Source: UBA9676 sp963741615
GTDB lineage: Bacteria; Actinomycetota; Actinomycetes; Streptosporangiales; Streptosporangiaceae
Assembly: GCA_963741615.1 (NCBI GenBank)
Contig: CAVUIU010000028.1
Location: 124,001-188,000, forward strand
Direction: 5' to 3'
Length of the DNA stretch: 64,000 nucleotides
Part shown: in pieces, positions 36,059 to 44,944 of the stretch
Layout: every line of letters begins with the position of its first letter
Position numbering within the stretch: the stretch's first letter is position 1
Notes under the pieces: generated by a model
Told to the model about the DNA's origin: nothing
The model's database searches: none
What the model saw: the letters and a program-made list of their open reading frames with translations, nothing else
Made by a program: the position numbers and the translations under genes

Positions 36059-36837
36059 TCACCCGACCCGGACGCCGGTGACCGCGAACCGCTCGACCGC
36101 CGCGATATGGCCGCCCGTGTGCACCACGATGGTGACCACCTGGCCGGATGCCGCGTGGAATGCAAGAGTGAGCGACCAGGGGCTGGCCTGGCCGCCGGCC
36201 GGCTGGCAGCAGTAGCTGCCCACCGGTGCGCTGGAACCCAGCCGGCGGACCTCGGCCCGCAGGTTCTCGTCCACGCCAGTGATCTTTCCCCCGATCCTGA
36301 CCGGCGAGGTGGCCGTCCCGCCATAGGCCGGGATATCCAGGGTGAGGGTGGTGTCGTCGGTGCCGACCACCTCCCAGGGCACGTTCGTGCCCGAGCCGTA
36401 TTTCACGAGGTGGATGACGGCGGCGGCGCTGACGTGACCATCCGGGCGGATGAGGCCGACGGTCACGTGGGCGTCCCCTCCGCTCATGCGGAGCGCTGCC
36501 ACCTTGCCGATGTGGCTGAACCCCAGGTACCCCTGCGTGAAAGCGAGGGCGGTGAGGCCGGGGTTCAGATGCCAGGGCTGGTGCCCGCCCGACGCGTAGC
36601 TGGCCTGCCATGCCCGGGCCTCGGCCAGGCTCCCGAACGGGAACAGCGGCTCATAGGCGAACGGCTCCCGGCCGGGAGCCGAGGTCGCCGGGGCCGGGGA
36701 GGCGGGACCGAGGCCGGGGGAGAGGCGTGGGACGCCGCCGATGGTGAGGCCGACGGGGATCCCGTCGTCCCGCCGCAGCCAGCGGTCAGCAACCCGGCGG
36801 CGGCGACCGCCGCGGCGAGTCGAAGTGTGAGGTTCAT
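36059..36837 (-). pseudogene. Putative lipoprotein, frameshifted in the linker
   Basis: From ATG 36837 the N-terminus MNLTLRLAAAVAAAGLLTAG plus Cys is a strong lipoprotein signal, followed by a Ser/Pro/Ala-rich linker. The mature domain (REPFAYEPLFPFGSLAEARA, WHLNPGLTALAFTQGYLGFS, VGSYCCQPAGG) is in a different frame. The frame switch lies somewhere in the Pro-coding, C-rich stretch of about 36700-36770 and equals one missing base. The domain is of no family I recognise. It is next to another lipoprotein gene on the same strand. Confidence 0.65.
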
Positions 36838-37036
36838 CAGGTCTCCCGCGGGGGCCGGGCGGCACCGCACGCCGCCAGGCCCAGTTTCGGACTGCCGGGC
36901 CGGCCGCGAACGGGCCGGATGTCCCGCCAGAAGCGTCGATGGTCATCTCCTGATGCGCCGCCGGTGCCGCTGAGCCGGGCCGGTAAGCTTACTGCTCCCG
37001 CCCCGCGCTGGACACCGCGCCGGGGCCCGCCTAACC

Positions 37037-37056
37037 TTGACTGTATGGTCAGTCAG
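37037..37056. promoter_or_regulatory. TetR-type operator A, over the Rieske oxygenase start
   Basis: TTGACTGTATGGTCAGTCAG: half-sites TGACTG (37038-37043) and CAGTCA (37050-37055), a perfect dyad with a 6-bp centre. The ATG of the oxygenase (37045) is inside it. It matches the four other sites at 40372, 46603, 54291 and 55819. Confidence 0.7.
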
Positions 37057-38259
37057 CTGTCTCGTGCCCCCGCCCCCCTCGACCCGGCCGCGGTGGCCGC
37101 GTCCCTGGCGCCGTTCGGCCAGAGCCGGATGCTGCCCCGTGCCGCCTATGTGGATCCCGCCGTGTTCGAGTGGGAGCGGCGCAACTTCTTCGGCGGCGGC
37201 TGGATGTGCGTGGGCCGCAGCGACCAGATACCCCGGCCCGGCGACCAGCGGGCGGAGGCGGTCGGTGAGGGCGGCGTCCTGCTGGTGCGGGATGAGGAAG
37301 GCGAGCTGCACGCGTTCGCGAACACCTGCCGCCACCGGGGTCACGAACTGCTGCCGTGCGGGGTGACCGCCCAGCAGAAGGTCATCATCTGCCCCTACCA
37401 CTCCTGGACCTACGCCCTGGACGGCGAACTGCGCGCGGCGGCCGGGTTCAAGCACCGGCCTGGTTTCGTGACGCAGGAGTGGGGGCTGACCGAACTCCCC
37501 GTCACCCAATGGCACGGCCTGATCTTCGTGGACGGCTCGGGCACGGCACCCCCGCTGGCCGGCGCCCTGGGCACCCTGGAGGAGATCGTCGCGCCCTACG
37601 AGCCGGAGCGGCTGGTGGTGGCCGGGCAGCACGACTACGAGACCAGCGCGAACTGGAAGATCCTGACCGAGAACTACCACGAGTGCTACCACTGCCCGGT
37701 GATCCACCCGGAACTGTGCAAGGTGAGCCCGCCCAAGAGCGGCGAGAACTACACCGCCCCGGGGACGTGGGTCGGCGGCTGGATGGACCTGCGCGACGGG
37801 ATGGCGACCATGTCACTGGACGGGGCCAGCCACGGAACCTCGTTGCGCAGGCTTGATGAAAAAGGGCTGCGGACCGTCATCTACCTGAACGTCTTCCCCA
37901 ACCTGCTGGTGAGCCTGCACCCCGACTATGTGATGATCCACCGGCTGGTGCCCCTCGCGGCCGACCGGACCCGGATCGAGTGCACGTGGGCGTTCGCGCC
38001 CGAATCGCTGGCGCAGCCGGGGTTCGACCCCGGTTACGCGGTCGAGTTCTGGGACATCACCAACCGGCAGGACTGGAACGCGTGCGAGTCGGTGCAGCGC
38101 GGCCTGAGCTCGCCGCATGCGGTGCCGGGGCCGCTCTCGCCCGAGGAGGACGCGGTCTACCAGTTCGTGACCATGGTCGCTCGCGGCTACCAGGGCCAGC
38201 CGGTCTGGAACCCGGGCCAGCCGACCTGGACCCCCGCCGCCGCAGCCCCGGCACGGTGA
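37045..38259 (+). CDS. Rieske-type oxygenase, large (alpha) subunit
   Basis: A 404-residue Rieske non-haem iron oxygenase. The 2Fe-2S site is CRHRGHELLPCG then ICPYHSWTYALDG (CxH...CxxH). The catalytic iron site has ENYHECYHCPVIHPELC (two His) with the later Asp expected in the WDITNRQDWNACESVQ region. The form is close to amine-directed oxygenases (glycine betaine/carnitine type) as well as ring hydroxylases. No reductase or ferredoxin gene is adjacent. The start codon lies inside operator A, so the repressor should block transcription or initiation. Confidence 0.9.
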   Translation: MVSQLSRAPAPLDPAAVAASLAPFGQSRMLPRAAYVDPAVFEWERRNFFGGGWMCVGRSDQIPRPGDQRAEAVGEGGVLLVRDEEGELHAFANTCRHRGHELLPCGVTAQQKVIICPYHSWTYALDGELRAAAGFKHRPGFVTQEWGLTELPVTQWHGLIFVDGSGTAPPLAGALGTLEEIVAPYEPERLVVAGQHDYETSANWKILTENYHECYHCPVIHPELCKVSPPKSGENYTAPGTWVGGWMDLRDGMATMSLDGASHGTSLRRLDEKGLRTVIYLNVFPNLLVSLHPDYVMIHRLVPLAADRTRIECTWAFAPESLAQPGFDPGYAVEFWDITNRQDWNACESVQRGLSSPHAVPGPLSPEEDAVYQFVTMVARGYQGQPVWNPGQPTWTPAAAAPAR

Positions 38260-38325
38260 CCCCGGCACGATGACCCCCGCACGGTGACCCCGGCACGGTG
38301 ACCCGGCACGGTGACCCCGGCACGG
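38246..38325. repeat. 14-bp tandem repeat after the Rieske gene
   Basis: About six copies of CCCCGGCACGGTGA with small changes begin inside the last codons of the oxygenase gene and run into the intergenic region. The oxygenase ends AAPAR within the first copy. Confidence 0.88.
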
Positions 38326-38437
38326 ATTCACCAGCCGCCAGCGGGCATGCCAGCGCCGGTGACGCTGTTGCAGGAGGCGTAGGATGTCCGCGTCGCATGA
38401 GGCGTAGGCTGCCTGTCTCCCCGTGAAGGACCCTCCG

Positions 38438-38926
38438 GTGACCGTGCACGACCTCCCCGTGAATACCCTGACCGGCCAGCCCGGCTCCCTCGGTGAGCTG
38501 GCCGGAACCACGCTGCTCGTGGTCAACGTCGCCTCGAGGTGTGGGCTGACCCCCCAGTACGCCGGGCTTGAACGGCTGCATGAGCGCTACGCGGAGCGCG
38601 GGTTCGCCGTCGTGGGCTTCCCGTGCAACCAGTTCGGGAAGCAGGAGCCCGGCACCGCGGCGGAGATCGGCGAGTTCTGCTCGATGACCTACGGGGTCAC
38701 GTTCCCGATGTTCGAGAAGATCGAGGTGAACGGGCCCGGCCGGCACCCCATCTACGCGGAGCTGACCGCGGTGCCCGATGCCAGCGGCGAGGCCGGCGAT
38801 GTGCGGTGGAACTTCGAGAAGTTCCTGGTCGGCCCCGACGGCACCATCATCGCCCGGTACCGGTCACAGGTCACCCCGGAGGACCCGGAGCTTGTCGCCG
38901 CCATCGAGGCGAACCTGCCCGGTTAG
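38438..38926 (+). CDS. Glutathione-peroxidase family thiol peroxidase
   Basis: A 162-residue peroxidase. The catalytic tetrad can be read: Cys in VVNVASRCGLTPQYAG, Gln in FPCNQFGKQEPG, and Trp and Asn in VRWNFEKFLVG. It uses Cys, not selenocysteine. In bacteria such enzymes usually take electrons from thioredoxin. GTG 38438 has GAAGGA at a good distance; GTG 38423 is an alternative. It converges on the acyl-CoA dehydrogenase gene. Confidence 0.92.
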   Translation: MTVHDLPVNTLTGQPGSLGELAGTTLLVVNVASRCGLTPQYAGLERLHERYAERGFAVVGFPCNQFGKQEPGTAAEIGEFCSMTYGVTFPMFEKIEVNGPGRHPIYAELTAVPDASGEAGDVRWNFEKFLVGPDGTIIARYRSQVTPEDPELVAAIEANLPG

Positions 38927-39015
38927 CGCCGGGTGGGGTCAGGCAGCCCGCCGAGCCGCGGGTACAGGCCTCTGCCCGGGGCTGCGGCGTTCAGGCTTGT
39001 GCCCGGGGCTGCGCG

Positions 39016-40182
39016 TCAGGCCAGCGCCCCGGGGCCGCGCTTGACCATCTGGCCGGCGATGATCGCGCGCTGGACCTCGCTCGTGCCCTCCCAGATCCGT
39101 TCCACCCGGAGTTCGCGGTAGAAGCGCTCGGCCACGTTCTCGCGCATATAGCCGCGTCCGCCGAAGACCTGCACCGCGCGGTCGGCTACCCGCCCCGCCA
39201 TCTCCGAGCAGTAGAGCTTGGCCATCGAGCACTGGGCGTGGGCGATCTTCACGTCGCCGCCCCGGTCGATTCCGCGCGCGGTCTCGTAGGCCAGGGACCT
39301 GGCGGCGAAAAGCTCCGTGAGGCTGTCCGCGAGCATCCCGGCGACCAGGCCGAAGTCGCTGATCGGGTGGCCGCCGACGTGGCGCTGCGCCGCGAAGGCG
39401 GTCATCTCGGCGGTGAGCCGCTCCGCGGCGCCGAGGCACCGGGCCGCGACCATGAGCCGCTCGAACCGGAACCACTCGTAGGCGAAGGCCATCCCGTCGC
39501 CCTCCGCGCCGACCCGGTTGGCGGCCGGCACGCGGACGTCGGTGAAGGCGACGATCGGGTGGTAGTGGCTGATCGTGTGCGAGTACGCCGGGGTGCGGAC
39601 CACACTCACACCCGGGCTCGGCAGGTCCACGAAGAACATGGCGTGCTCGCCCTCGTGCGGCCCGCCCTCCAGCTTGGCCTGGAAGAAGGCGAAACTGGCC
39701 GTGTTGAACGACGTGACGTGCCACTTGACGCCGTTGAGCAGATAGTCGTCGCCATCCCGGCGTGCGGTCGCCTCGATGGCCGCCACGTCCGAGCCCGCGT
39801 TCTCCTCGGTGATCGCGTAACACTCCTCACGCTCGCCGCTGACGGCGGGCCGGACATAGCGTTCGATCTGGTCGGGCGTGGCCACCGCAGGCAGCCAGGA
39901 CGGGGGAGTCGAGGCCGCCCAGGCGAGGGCGTTGGTGACCCGTCCCACCTGTTCCTGGACGAGTACCTGCTGGAGGGTGGTGCACCCGCCGCCGCCGAGC
40001 TCTGGCGGCATGTTCGTGGCGCACAACCCCAGCTCGCGGGCCCGGGCGGCGTGGGCGGCGACCACGCCGGCGGGCAGTTCGCCGCCCGCGAGCTCGGCCG
40101 CCTCCTCGTAGGGGATCACCTCGTCCGCGAACGCGGCGGCGCGTGCCTGGATCGCCAGATCTTCGTCGGTCAGCCCGTACAT
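39016..40182 (-). CDS. Acyl-CoA dehydrogenase
   Basis: A 388-residue FAD enzyme of the ACAD family. Blocks: ECYAITEENAGSDVAAIEAT (FAD/substrate), WHVTSFNTASFAFFQAKLEG, VFGGRGYMRENVAERFYREL and RVERIWEGTSEVQRAIIAGQ near the C-terminus. It introduces a double bond into an acyl-CoA. The upstream region has a half operator and an 11-bp inverted repeat. Its location within the TetR regulon suggests it acts on the acyl-CoA end of the same pathway. Confidence 0.92.
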   Translation of the reverse strand: MYGLTDEDLAIQARAAAFADEVIPYEEAAELAGGELPAGVVAAHAARARELGLCATNMPPELGGGGCTTLQQVLVQEQVGRVTNALAWAASTPPSWLPAVATPDQIERYVRPAVSGEREECYAITEENAGSDVAAIEATARRDGDDYLLNGVKWHVTSFNTASFAFFQAKLEGGPHEGEHAMFFVDLPSPGVSVVRTPAYSHTISHYHPIVAFTDVRVPAANRVGAEGDGMAFAYEWFRFERLMVAARCLGAAERLTAEMTAFAAQRHVGGHPISDFGLVAGMLADSLTELFAARSLAYETARGIDRGGDVKIAHAQCSMAKLYCSEMAGRVADRAVQVFGGRGYMRENVAERFYRELRVERIWEGTSEVQRAIIAGQMVKRGPGALA

Positions 40183-40206
40183 CGCACTCCTCGTCGTGCC
40201 GTCGCG

Positions 40207-40270
40207 TGACTGAAACCATGATCGTGGTTAATCAGGCGTGCTCTTGGCCGCCCGATCCACCACGATCATG
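40207..40270. promoter_or_regulatory. Half operator and 11-bp inverted repeat upstream of the acyl-CoA dehydrogenase
   Basis: TGACTGAA (40207-40214) is one half of the TetR-type operator, without a matching second half. CATGATCGTGG (40217-40227) and CCACGATCATG (40260-40270) are perfect inverted copies 32 bp apart. Both lie within 90 bp of the acyl-CoA dehydrogenase ATG (40182, minus strand). Confidence 0.5.
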
Positions 40271-40326
40271 AAAAACGCCCGTGGTCGGGCGGGCTGTGGG
40301 CGCTGTGGCCGGTCGTGGCGGGTTGT

Positions 40327-40366
40327 GGCGGGTCGGGTGGGCTGGGGGCGGGTCGGGTGGGCTGGG
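40327..40366. repeat. 20-bp G-rich tandem duplication
   Basis: Two perfect copies of GGCGGGTCGGGTGGGCTGGG stand directly before operator B. The runs of three G on the plus strand could form a G-quadruplex next to the -35 region of the flavoenzyme promoter. Confidence 0.85.
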
Positions 40367-40371
40367 GCGTC

Positions 40372-40390
40372 TTGACTGAATGTTCAGTTT
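40372..40390. promoter_or_regulatory. TetR-type operator B and -35 of the DAO-family gene
   Basis: TTGACTGAATGTTCAGTTT: half-sites TGACTG (40373-40378) and CAGTTT (40385-40390, two mismatches to the dyad). TTGACT (40372-40377) could be the -35, with CAGCAT 17 bp later as a weak -10, which would place the start of transcription at the GTG 40408. Confidence 0.68.
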
Positions 40391-40407
40391 ATGCCAGCAT
40401 CGGGCTC

Positions 40408-41658
40408 GTGCCAATGCCCTCACCAGGCCATCCGGACGTCGCGGACGCGGTTGTCGTCGGCGGCGGAACCATCGGCGGATGGTGCGCCTATTTCCTGCGC
40501 CGGGCGGGGCTGGAGCGGGTCGTGCTGCTGGAGAAGGGCATGCTCGGGCAGGGCGCGAGCAGCCGGGCCGCCGGTGTGGTCAGGCTCCAGGGCGGCACGC
40601 CCGCGGCGGTGCGCCTTGGCCAGTGGTCCCGCCGTTTCTACCTGGGCCAGCGGGACGAGCTTGGCATCGACTCCGGTTTCGTCAGCCAGGGCTACCTGCT
40701 TCCCTGCTTCACCGGGGCCGAGGTGGCCGCGGCCAGGGACCGGATGGTCATGCAGTCCTCGCTCGGCGTGCCGGTGCGCTGGCTCGATCCGGCGGAGGTG
40801 GACGCGGCCAACCCCACCCTGGCGCCGGGCCGGACGCTTGGCGGCACCTTCTGCGACGACGACGGCTACATCACCCCGCCGCGCAACGTCACCGCCTACG
40901 CGGTCGCCCTGGCCACCAGCGGCGTGCGGGTGTGTGAGCAGGTCAGATTCACCGGCCTGGTGATGGCGGGGGACCGGGCCGGCGGGGTGGAAACCAGCGC
41001 CGGCCGGATCGCCGCCCCCCTGGTCGTGCTCACGGGGGGCCCGAAACTGGCTGAGGTGGGCGCGCTGGCCGGGATCAGGATCCCGGCGGGCGGGGTGCGG
41101 CACCAGGTTGCCGTCACCGAGCCACATCCGGACCTGCACCCGTCGCGGGTGCCCATGGTCTTCGACCTGCCGGCCGGCCTGTACTGGCGCCCCGAGGAGG
41201 GCGGGCTGCTTTTCGGCATGAGCAACCCGGAGGAGCAGCCGGGCGAGGCCGGCCCGGTCGATGAGGCGTACCTCGCCCGCATGCGGGAGCGGCTCGCCGG
41301 GCTGGTGCCTGTCACCGCCGGGCTCGGGCTGCGCAAGACCTGGGCGGCGACCATCGACTACACCCCCGATCATCTGCCGATCATCGGCCCGGCGCTCGGC
41401 CCGCGCGGGCCGGGCCAGCCGCTGGCCGGGGTCACCGTGGCCAGCGCCGGTGGCGCGGGCATGATGTGGGGGCCCGCGGTCGCCCGGGCGGCCGCCGACC
41501 TGGCGCTCACCGGTACCTCCGACGTCGTGGACACGGCCCCGCTCGGCCTGGACCGGTTCGATGACACCGGGCGCAGCCGGCTGGCCGCGGACCCGATCGC
41601 CCTGCCGTTCCCGGAGATGGCACCGGAACAGGCGCCGGGCAAGCTGACCATTTCCTGA
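40408..41658 (+). CDS. DAO-family FAD-dependent amine oxidoreductase
   Basis: A flavoenzyme of about 416 residues like sarcosine/dimethylglycine oxidases. The dinucleotide motif is DAVVVGGGTIGGWCAYFLRR, followed by LLEKGMLGQGASSRAAGVVR (typical of the family's covalent or substrate region), GDRAGGVETSAGRIAAPLVV, and a C-terminus with YTPDHLPIIGPALG and GVTVASAGGAGMMWGPA. Likely activity is oxidation of a secondary or tertiary amine. GTG 40408 or ATG 40414 are both possible; the former fits a leaderless transcript from operator B. The cupin gene follows after 18 bp. Confidence 0.88.
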   Translation: MPMPSPGHPDVADAVVVGGGTIGGWCAYFLRRAGLERVVLLEKGMLGQGASSRAAGVVRLQGGTPAAVRLGQWSRRFYLGQRDELGIDSGFVSQGYLLPCFTGAEVAAARDRMVMQSSLGVPVRWLDPAEVDAANPTLAPGRTLGGTFCDDDGYITPPRNVTAYAVALATSGVRVCEQVRFTGLVMAGDRAGGVETSAGRIAAPLVVLTGGPKLAEVGALAGIRIPAGGVRHQVAVTEPHPDLHPSRVPMVFDLPAGLYWRPEEGGLLFGMSNPEEQPGEAGPVDEAYLARMRERLAGLVPVTAGLGLRKTWAATIDYTPDHLPIIGPALGPRGPGQPLAGVTVASAGGAGMMWGPAVARAAADLALTGTSDVVDTAPLGLDRFDDTGRSRLAADPIALPFPEMAPEQAPGKLTIS

Positions 41659-41676
41659 GAGGATGGTGCACCAGCC

Positions 41677-42030
41677 ATGACCGACACCACTGCGGCCACC
41701 CCGTTCCTTGCCGCCGCGGCGATGGCCGCCGACCTGGAGGACTGGGGCCCGCTGGCCGAGGCCACCGGGGAGCCGATGCAGACCACGGGCAGCACCCTGT
41801 GGGCCGACGGCGATCAGGAGGTCGGGGTGTGGGAGTGCACGCCGGGGCCGTCCTACTGGACCCTGGAGACCAACGAGGCCGTGTACATCCTGTCCGGGCG
41901 GATGACGGTCACCCCGGACGGCGGTCAGCCGCAGGACATCGGCCCCGGTGACACCGCCGTCTTCCCCCGTGGCTGGCAGGGCAACTGGCAGATCCACGAG
42001 ACGATCCGCAAGCTGTACGTCCTGTTCTGA
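41677..42030 (+). CDS. Cupin-domain protein (DUF861-like)
   Basis: A 117-residue single cupin. Core: SYWTLETNEAVYILSGRMTV and DIGPGDTAVFPRGWQGNWQI, the GDxxxFPxG-type turn of the cupin_3 group. Such cupins commonly accompany amine-oxidising flavoenzymes, with an unclear role (hydrolysis or metabolite sensing). Spacing of 18 bp indicates one operon with the flavoenzyme. Confidence 0.88.
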   Translation: MTDTTAATPFLAAAAMAADLEDWGPLAEATGEPMQTTGSTLWADGDQEVGVWECTPGPSYWTLETNEAVYILSGRMTVTPDGGQPQDIGPGDTAVFPRGWQGNWQIHETIRKLYVLF

Positions 42031-42132
42031 GCGCCGGAACCGGGTGCGGCGGCTGACGCCAGGCCCCGCAGCCGCTCCTGCCCCACTAGGCTCTGACATC
42101 ACCGGAAAAGCTCCGGGCAGGGGAGGGGCGCG

Positions 42133-42774
42133 GTGAGCGACGACGCGCGGGCCGGGGGGGCACGAGGCAGGCGGGTGCGGGGAAGGCTGGCGCGGGGCGG
42201 GCCGCGGTCGTTCAACCCGCTGCAGGTGGGCAACCTGGAGGCCGCGGTGTGGGTGGCCTACTACCGCCGCGAATGGGCCCGTTTCCTGGTGCTGTCCGTG
42301 TGGCTGGTGCGCTGCGCGTTCGGCATGGACTGGATCAGGACGGTGTACGGAGCCTGGCTGGTACTGCGGGCCAACCAGCTCTGGGCGCCGCCCGAGCCCA
42401 AGGGCGACCCGGCAGGTGCCCGCCGCTGCATGCGCCGCTTCTACGCCCTGCTGCGGCTGGCACATGGGGAGCCGGTCGACCCGGCCCGCGCCGCCCAGCT
42501 CGAAGTCGAATGGTGGGGGGTGCACCGCGTCCATCAGCGCGGGCAGGAGGGGAACGCGCAGCCGCTCGTGGACGCGCTGTCCCGGCTCAACGCCTTCCTC
42601 TACGGCGTCGACGAGGTGGCCATGTGGCCCGCCGCCGAGCACCGGGCGCGGGCGATGGACATCTCCGACCAGTGGGTGACGGAGGGCTGCCTGATGGACA
42701 GCCCTCTGCTCCCGGCCGAGCGCGCCGCTCTGGTCCGCTCCTACGCCGCGCTGCTGGCCGCCGTGCACCGCTGA
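42133..42774 (+). CDS. Conserved hypothetical protein (213 aa)
   Basis: A 213-residue soluble protein with a basic N-terminus, then the conserved block FNPLQVGNLEAAVWVAYYRR, VYGAWLVLRANQLWAPPEP, and a C-terminus with AMDISDQWVTEGC and AERAALVRSYAALLAAVHR. I recall this pattern as an actinobacterial family without known function. GTG 42133 is just downstream of GGGGAGGGG. It converges on the acyl-CoA synthetase gene with 7 bp between stops. It may be unrelated to the amine regulon. Confidence 0.78.
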   Translation: MSDDARAGGARGRRVRGRLARGGPRSFNPLQVGNLEAAVWVAYYRREWARFLVLSVWLVRCAFGMDWIRTVYGAWLVLRANQLWAPPEPKGDPAGARRCMRRFYALLRLAHGEPVDPARAAQLEVEWWGVHRVHQRGQEGNAQPLVDALSRLNAFLYGVDEVAMWPAAEHRARAMDISDQWVTEGCLMDSPLLPAERAALVRSYAALLAAVHR

Positions 42775-42781
42775 CCGGGGC

Positions 42782-44944
42782 TCAGCAGCACCGGCGTACC
42801 GCCAGCGCGTCCACGGCGATCGCGCCGGCCGGGCCGCAGATCAGCGGGTTGATGTCGAGCGCTTCCAGGTGGTCCCCGAGTTCACGGGCGATCATCGACA
42901 CCGCGACGACCGCTTCGGCGACGGCACCGGTGTCCGCCGGTGGCTGCCCGCGCACCCCGGCCAGCAGCCCGGCCACCCGCAGACGGTCCAGCATGCGCAA
43001 CGCCTGTGTGTGGTCGGTCGGCGGCAACGCGACCACCCGGTCGGCCAGGAACTCGACCAGCAGGCCGCCTGCCCCGACCACCACCAGCGGCCCGAGGTCA
43101 GGGTCGCGGGTGATGCCGAGGGCGAGTTCGGTGCCCGGGTCGGCGGTCTCGCAGACGAGCACCCGCGGCCCGAGCCGGCCGGCCAGGTCCTGGTAGGCGG
43201 CGGCCAGCCCGGCCGGATCGCGGATGCCGAGCACGACCCCGCCCGCGTCGGACTTGTGCGCGATGCCGGGCGCACCGGTCTTGAGCACCACCGGGTAGCC
43301 GATCTGCCCGGCCGCCGCGAGCGCGCCGTCGGCTGTGCGGGCCGGCCGGGCCCGGGCCACCCTGATGCCGTAGGCCTGGAGCAGGCCGAGCAGGGCGGCG
43401 CCGTCCGGGTCCCCCTGCGCCAGCACCCGCGCCCAGTGATCCCGCCGGGCGGCGTCGACGGGCGGGACAGCGGGGCGCGGCTCGTCCGCCCGGGCCGCGC
43501 GGGCCGCGTGGTCGAGCAGGTGGCGCAGGGCGAGCAGCCCGCTGCGGGCGCCTTCGAGCACCGGGATCCCCGCCCGGCGCAGCCCCGTCGCCGCTGCCGG
43601 GTCGACGGCGGCAGCGATGTTGGCGAGCACCACGAGCGGCTTGGCGGTCCGCCGCGCGGCGGCGCTCACCGCCGCCGGGTAGGTGCGGTCGCCGTCGAAC
43701 TCGGTGACCAGGTCCACCGCGAGCGCCACCGCCGCGACCGCCGGGTCGTCGGCCAGCGCGGCCAGCGACTCGGTCAGCTGCTGCTGCGCGTCACGGCTGC
43801 TTCCCCACATGTCGAGCGGGTTGGCCGCTTCGAGACCCGGATCGAGCACACCCGCGAGCCGCTCCCTGGTGGCGTCGCTGATCGCCGCGAACGGCACCGT
43901 CAGCTCGGCCGCGAGGTCGGCGGTGTGGGCCCGCTCCAGCCCGGAGTCGTGCACGGTGGCGATCCCGGCCCGGCTGACCCCGTCCGCCCGGCGCACCGGG
44001 CGCACCCGGCGCCCGATGGCGAACAGCTCCAGCGTGTCCGCCATCTCGGCGAAGTCGCCGACCCGGTGGACGCCGTAGGCGTCTGCCAGCGCCTGCCAGC
44101 TGCCGTCCTGGCCGGCCAGCGCGCCGGAATGGGCGCTCACCATGGCCCGCCCGGTTTCGGAGGATCCGGCGGCCAGCAGCACCACCGGAATATCCGCGGC
44201 GCATGCTGCGGTGAGAACCTCCTGCAGCAGGCACGGCTCCCGGATGGCCTCCAGGACCAGGCCGAGCACCCGGGTCTGCGGAAGGCTCAGCGCGTAGCGC
44301 GCGTAAGCGGCGGCCGGGGTGACGAGCTCCTGGCCGGACGACACGGCCAGGGTGAAGCCGAGCGCGCGGCGGGTGCGGAGCAGGGCCGAGAACACCGAGC
44401 CGGAGTGGGTGATCAGGGCAACCGGCCCGGCGGGCAGCGGGTCCGGCTCGACGTAGCCGACGGCACGCAGCCCGTAGGCGACATTGACGAATCCCATGCA
44501 GCCGGCCCCGCAGACAGCCATTCCCGCCGCCTGCGCGGTGTCGGCGAGCCGCGCCCGCAGCCCCGCCGTGCCCGGTGCGACCTCGGGGATCTCATAGGCG
44601 CCGCCGAAGATCACCGCTGACCGGTCACCCCGGCGTGCCGCCAGGGCGAGCTGCTCCGCCAGCGCCGAGTCGGGGACGCCGAGCATGACGAGGTCGACGG
44701 TTTCGGGCAGATCGGCGAGGGACGGGTGGCAGGGCCGCCCGTCTATCCGCTGGTACCGCGGGTTCACGAGGTGGATCCGCGGCGAGGCCGGGCTGCGGCT
44801 GACCTCGGCCACCATCCGCTCGCCGAGACTGCCCGTGCGTGAGCTGGCACCGACCAGCGCCACGCTGCGTGCCTCCAGCATCGCGAGCAGCGCCGGCCGG
44901 TAGGTGCCGCCCGGGTCGTCCGGCCTGGTGGAAACCCCGATCAC
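42782..44944 (-). CDS. ADP-forming acyl-CoA synthetase (acetate-CoA ligase family)
   Basis: A 720-residue fusion of the two subunits of ADP-forming acyl-CoA synthetase. The N-terminal CoA-binding domain has MLEARSVALVGASSRTGSLG, and a ligase-like middle part contains ALITHSGSVFSALLRTR and the phosphohistidine-type segment. The C-terminal ATP-grasp has YPVVLKTGAPGIAHKSDAGG. It makes or splits an acyl-CoA. GTG 44944 overlaps the stop of the CrtI-like gene (GTGA), so the two are coupled and under operator C. An upstream longer frame is only a shadow of that gene. Confidence 0.9.
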   Translation of the reverse strand: MIGVSTRPDDPGGTYRPALLAMLEARSVALVGASSRTGSLGERMVAEVSRSPASPRIHLVNPRYQRIDGRPCHPSLADLPETVDLVMLGVPDSALAEQLALAARRGDRSAVIFGGAYEIPEVAPGTAGLRARLADTAQAAGMAVCGAGCMGFVNVAYGLRAVGYVEPDPLPAGPVALITHSGSVFSALLRTRRALGFTLAVSSGQELVTPAAAYARYALSLPQTRVLGLVLEAIREPCLLQEVLTAACAADIPVVLLAAGSSETGRAMVSAHSGALAGQDGSWQALADAYGVHRVGDFAEMADTLELFAIGRRVRPVRRADGVSRAGIATVHDSGLERAHTADLAAELTVPFAAISDATRERLAGVLDPGLEAANPLDMWGSSRDAQQQLTESLAALADDPAVAAVALAVDLVTEFDGDRTYPAAVSAAARRTAKPLVVLANIAAAVDPAAATGLRRAGIPVLEGARSGLLALRHLLDHAARAARADEPRPAVPPVDAARRDHWARVLAQGDPDGAALLGLLQAYGIRVARARPARTADGALAAAGQIGYPVVLKTGAPGIAHKSDAGGVVLGIRDPAGLAAAYQDLAGRLGPRVLVCETADPGTELALGITRDPDLGPLVVVGAGGLLVEFLADRVVALPPTDHTQALRMLDRLRVAGLLAGVRGQPPADTGAVAEAVVAVSMIARELGDHLEALDINPLICGPAGAIAVDALAVRRCC

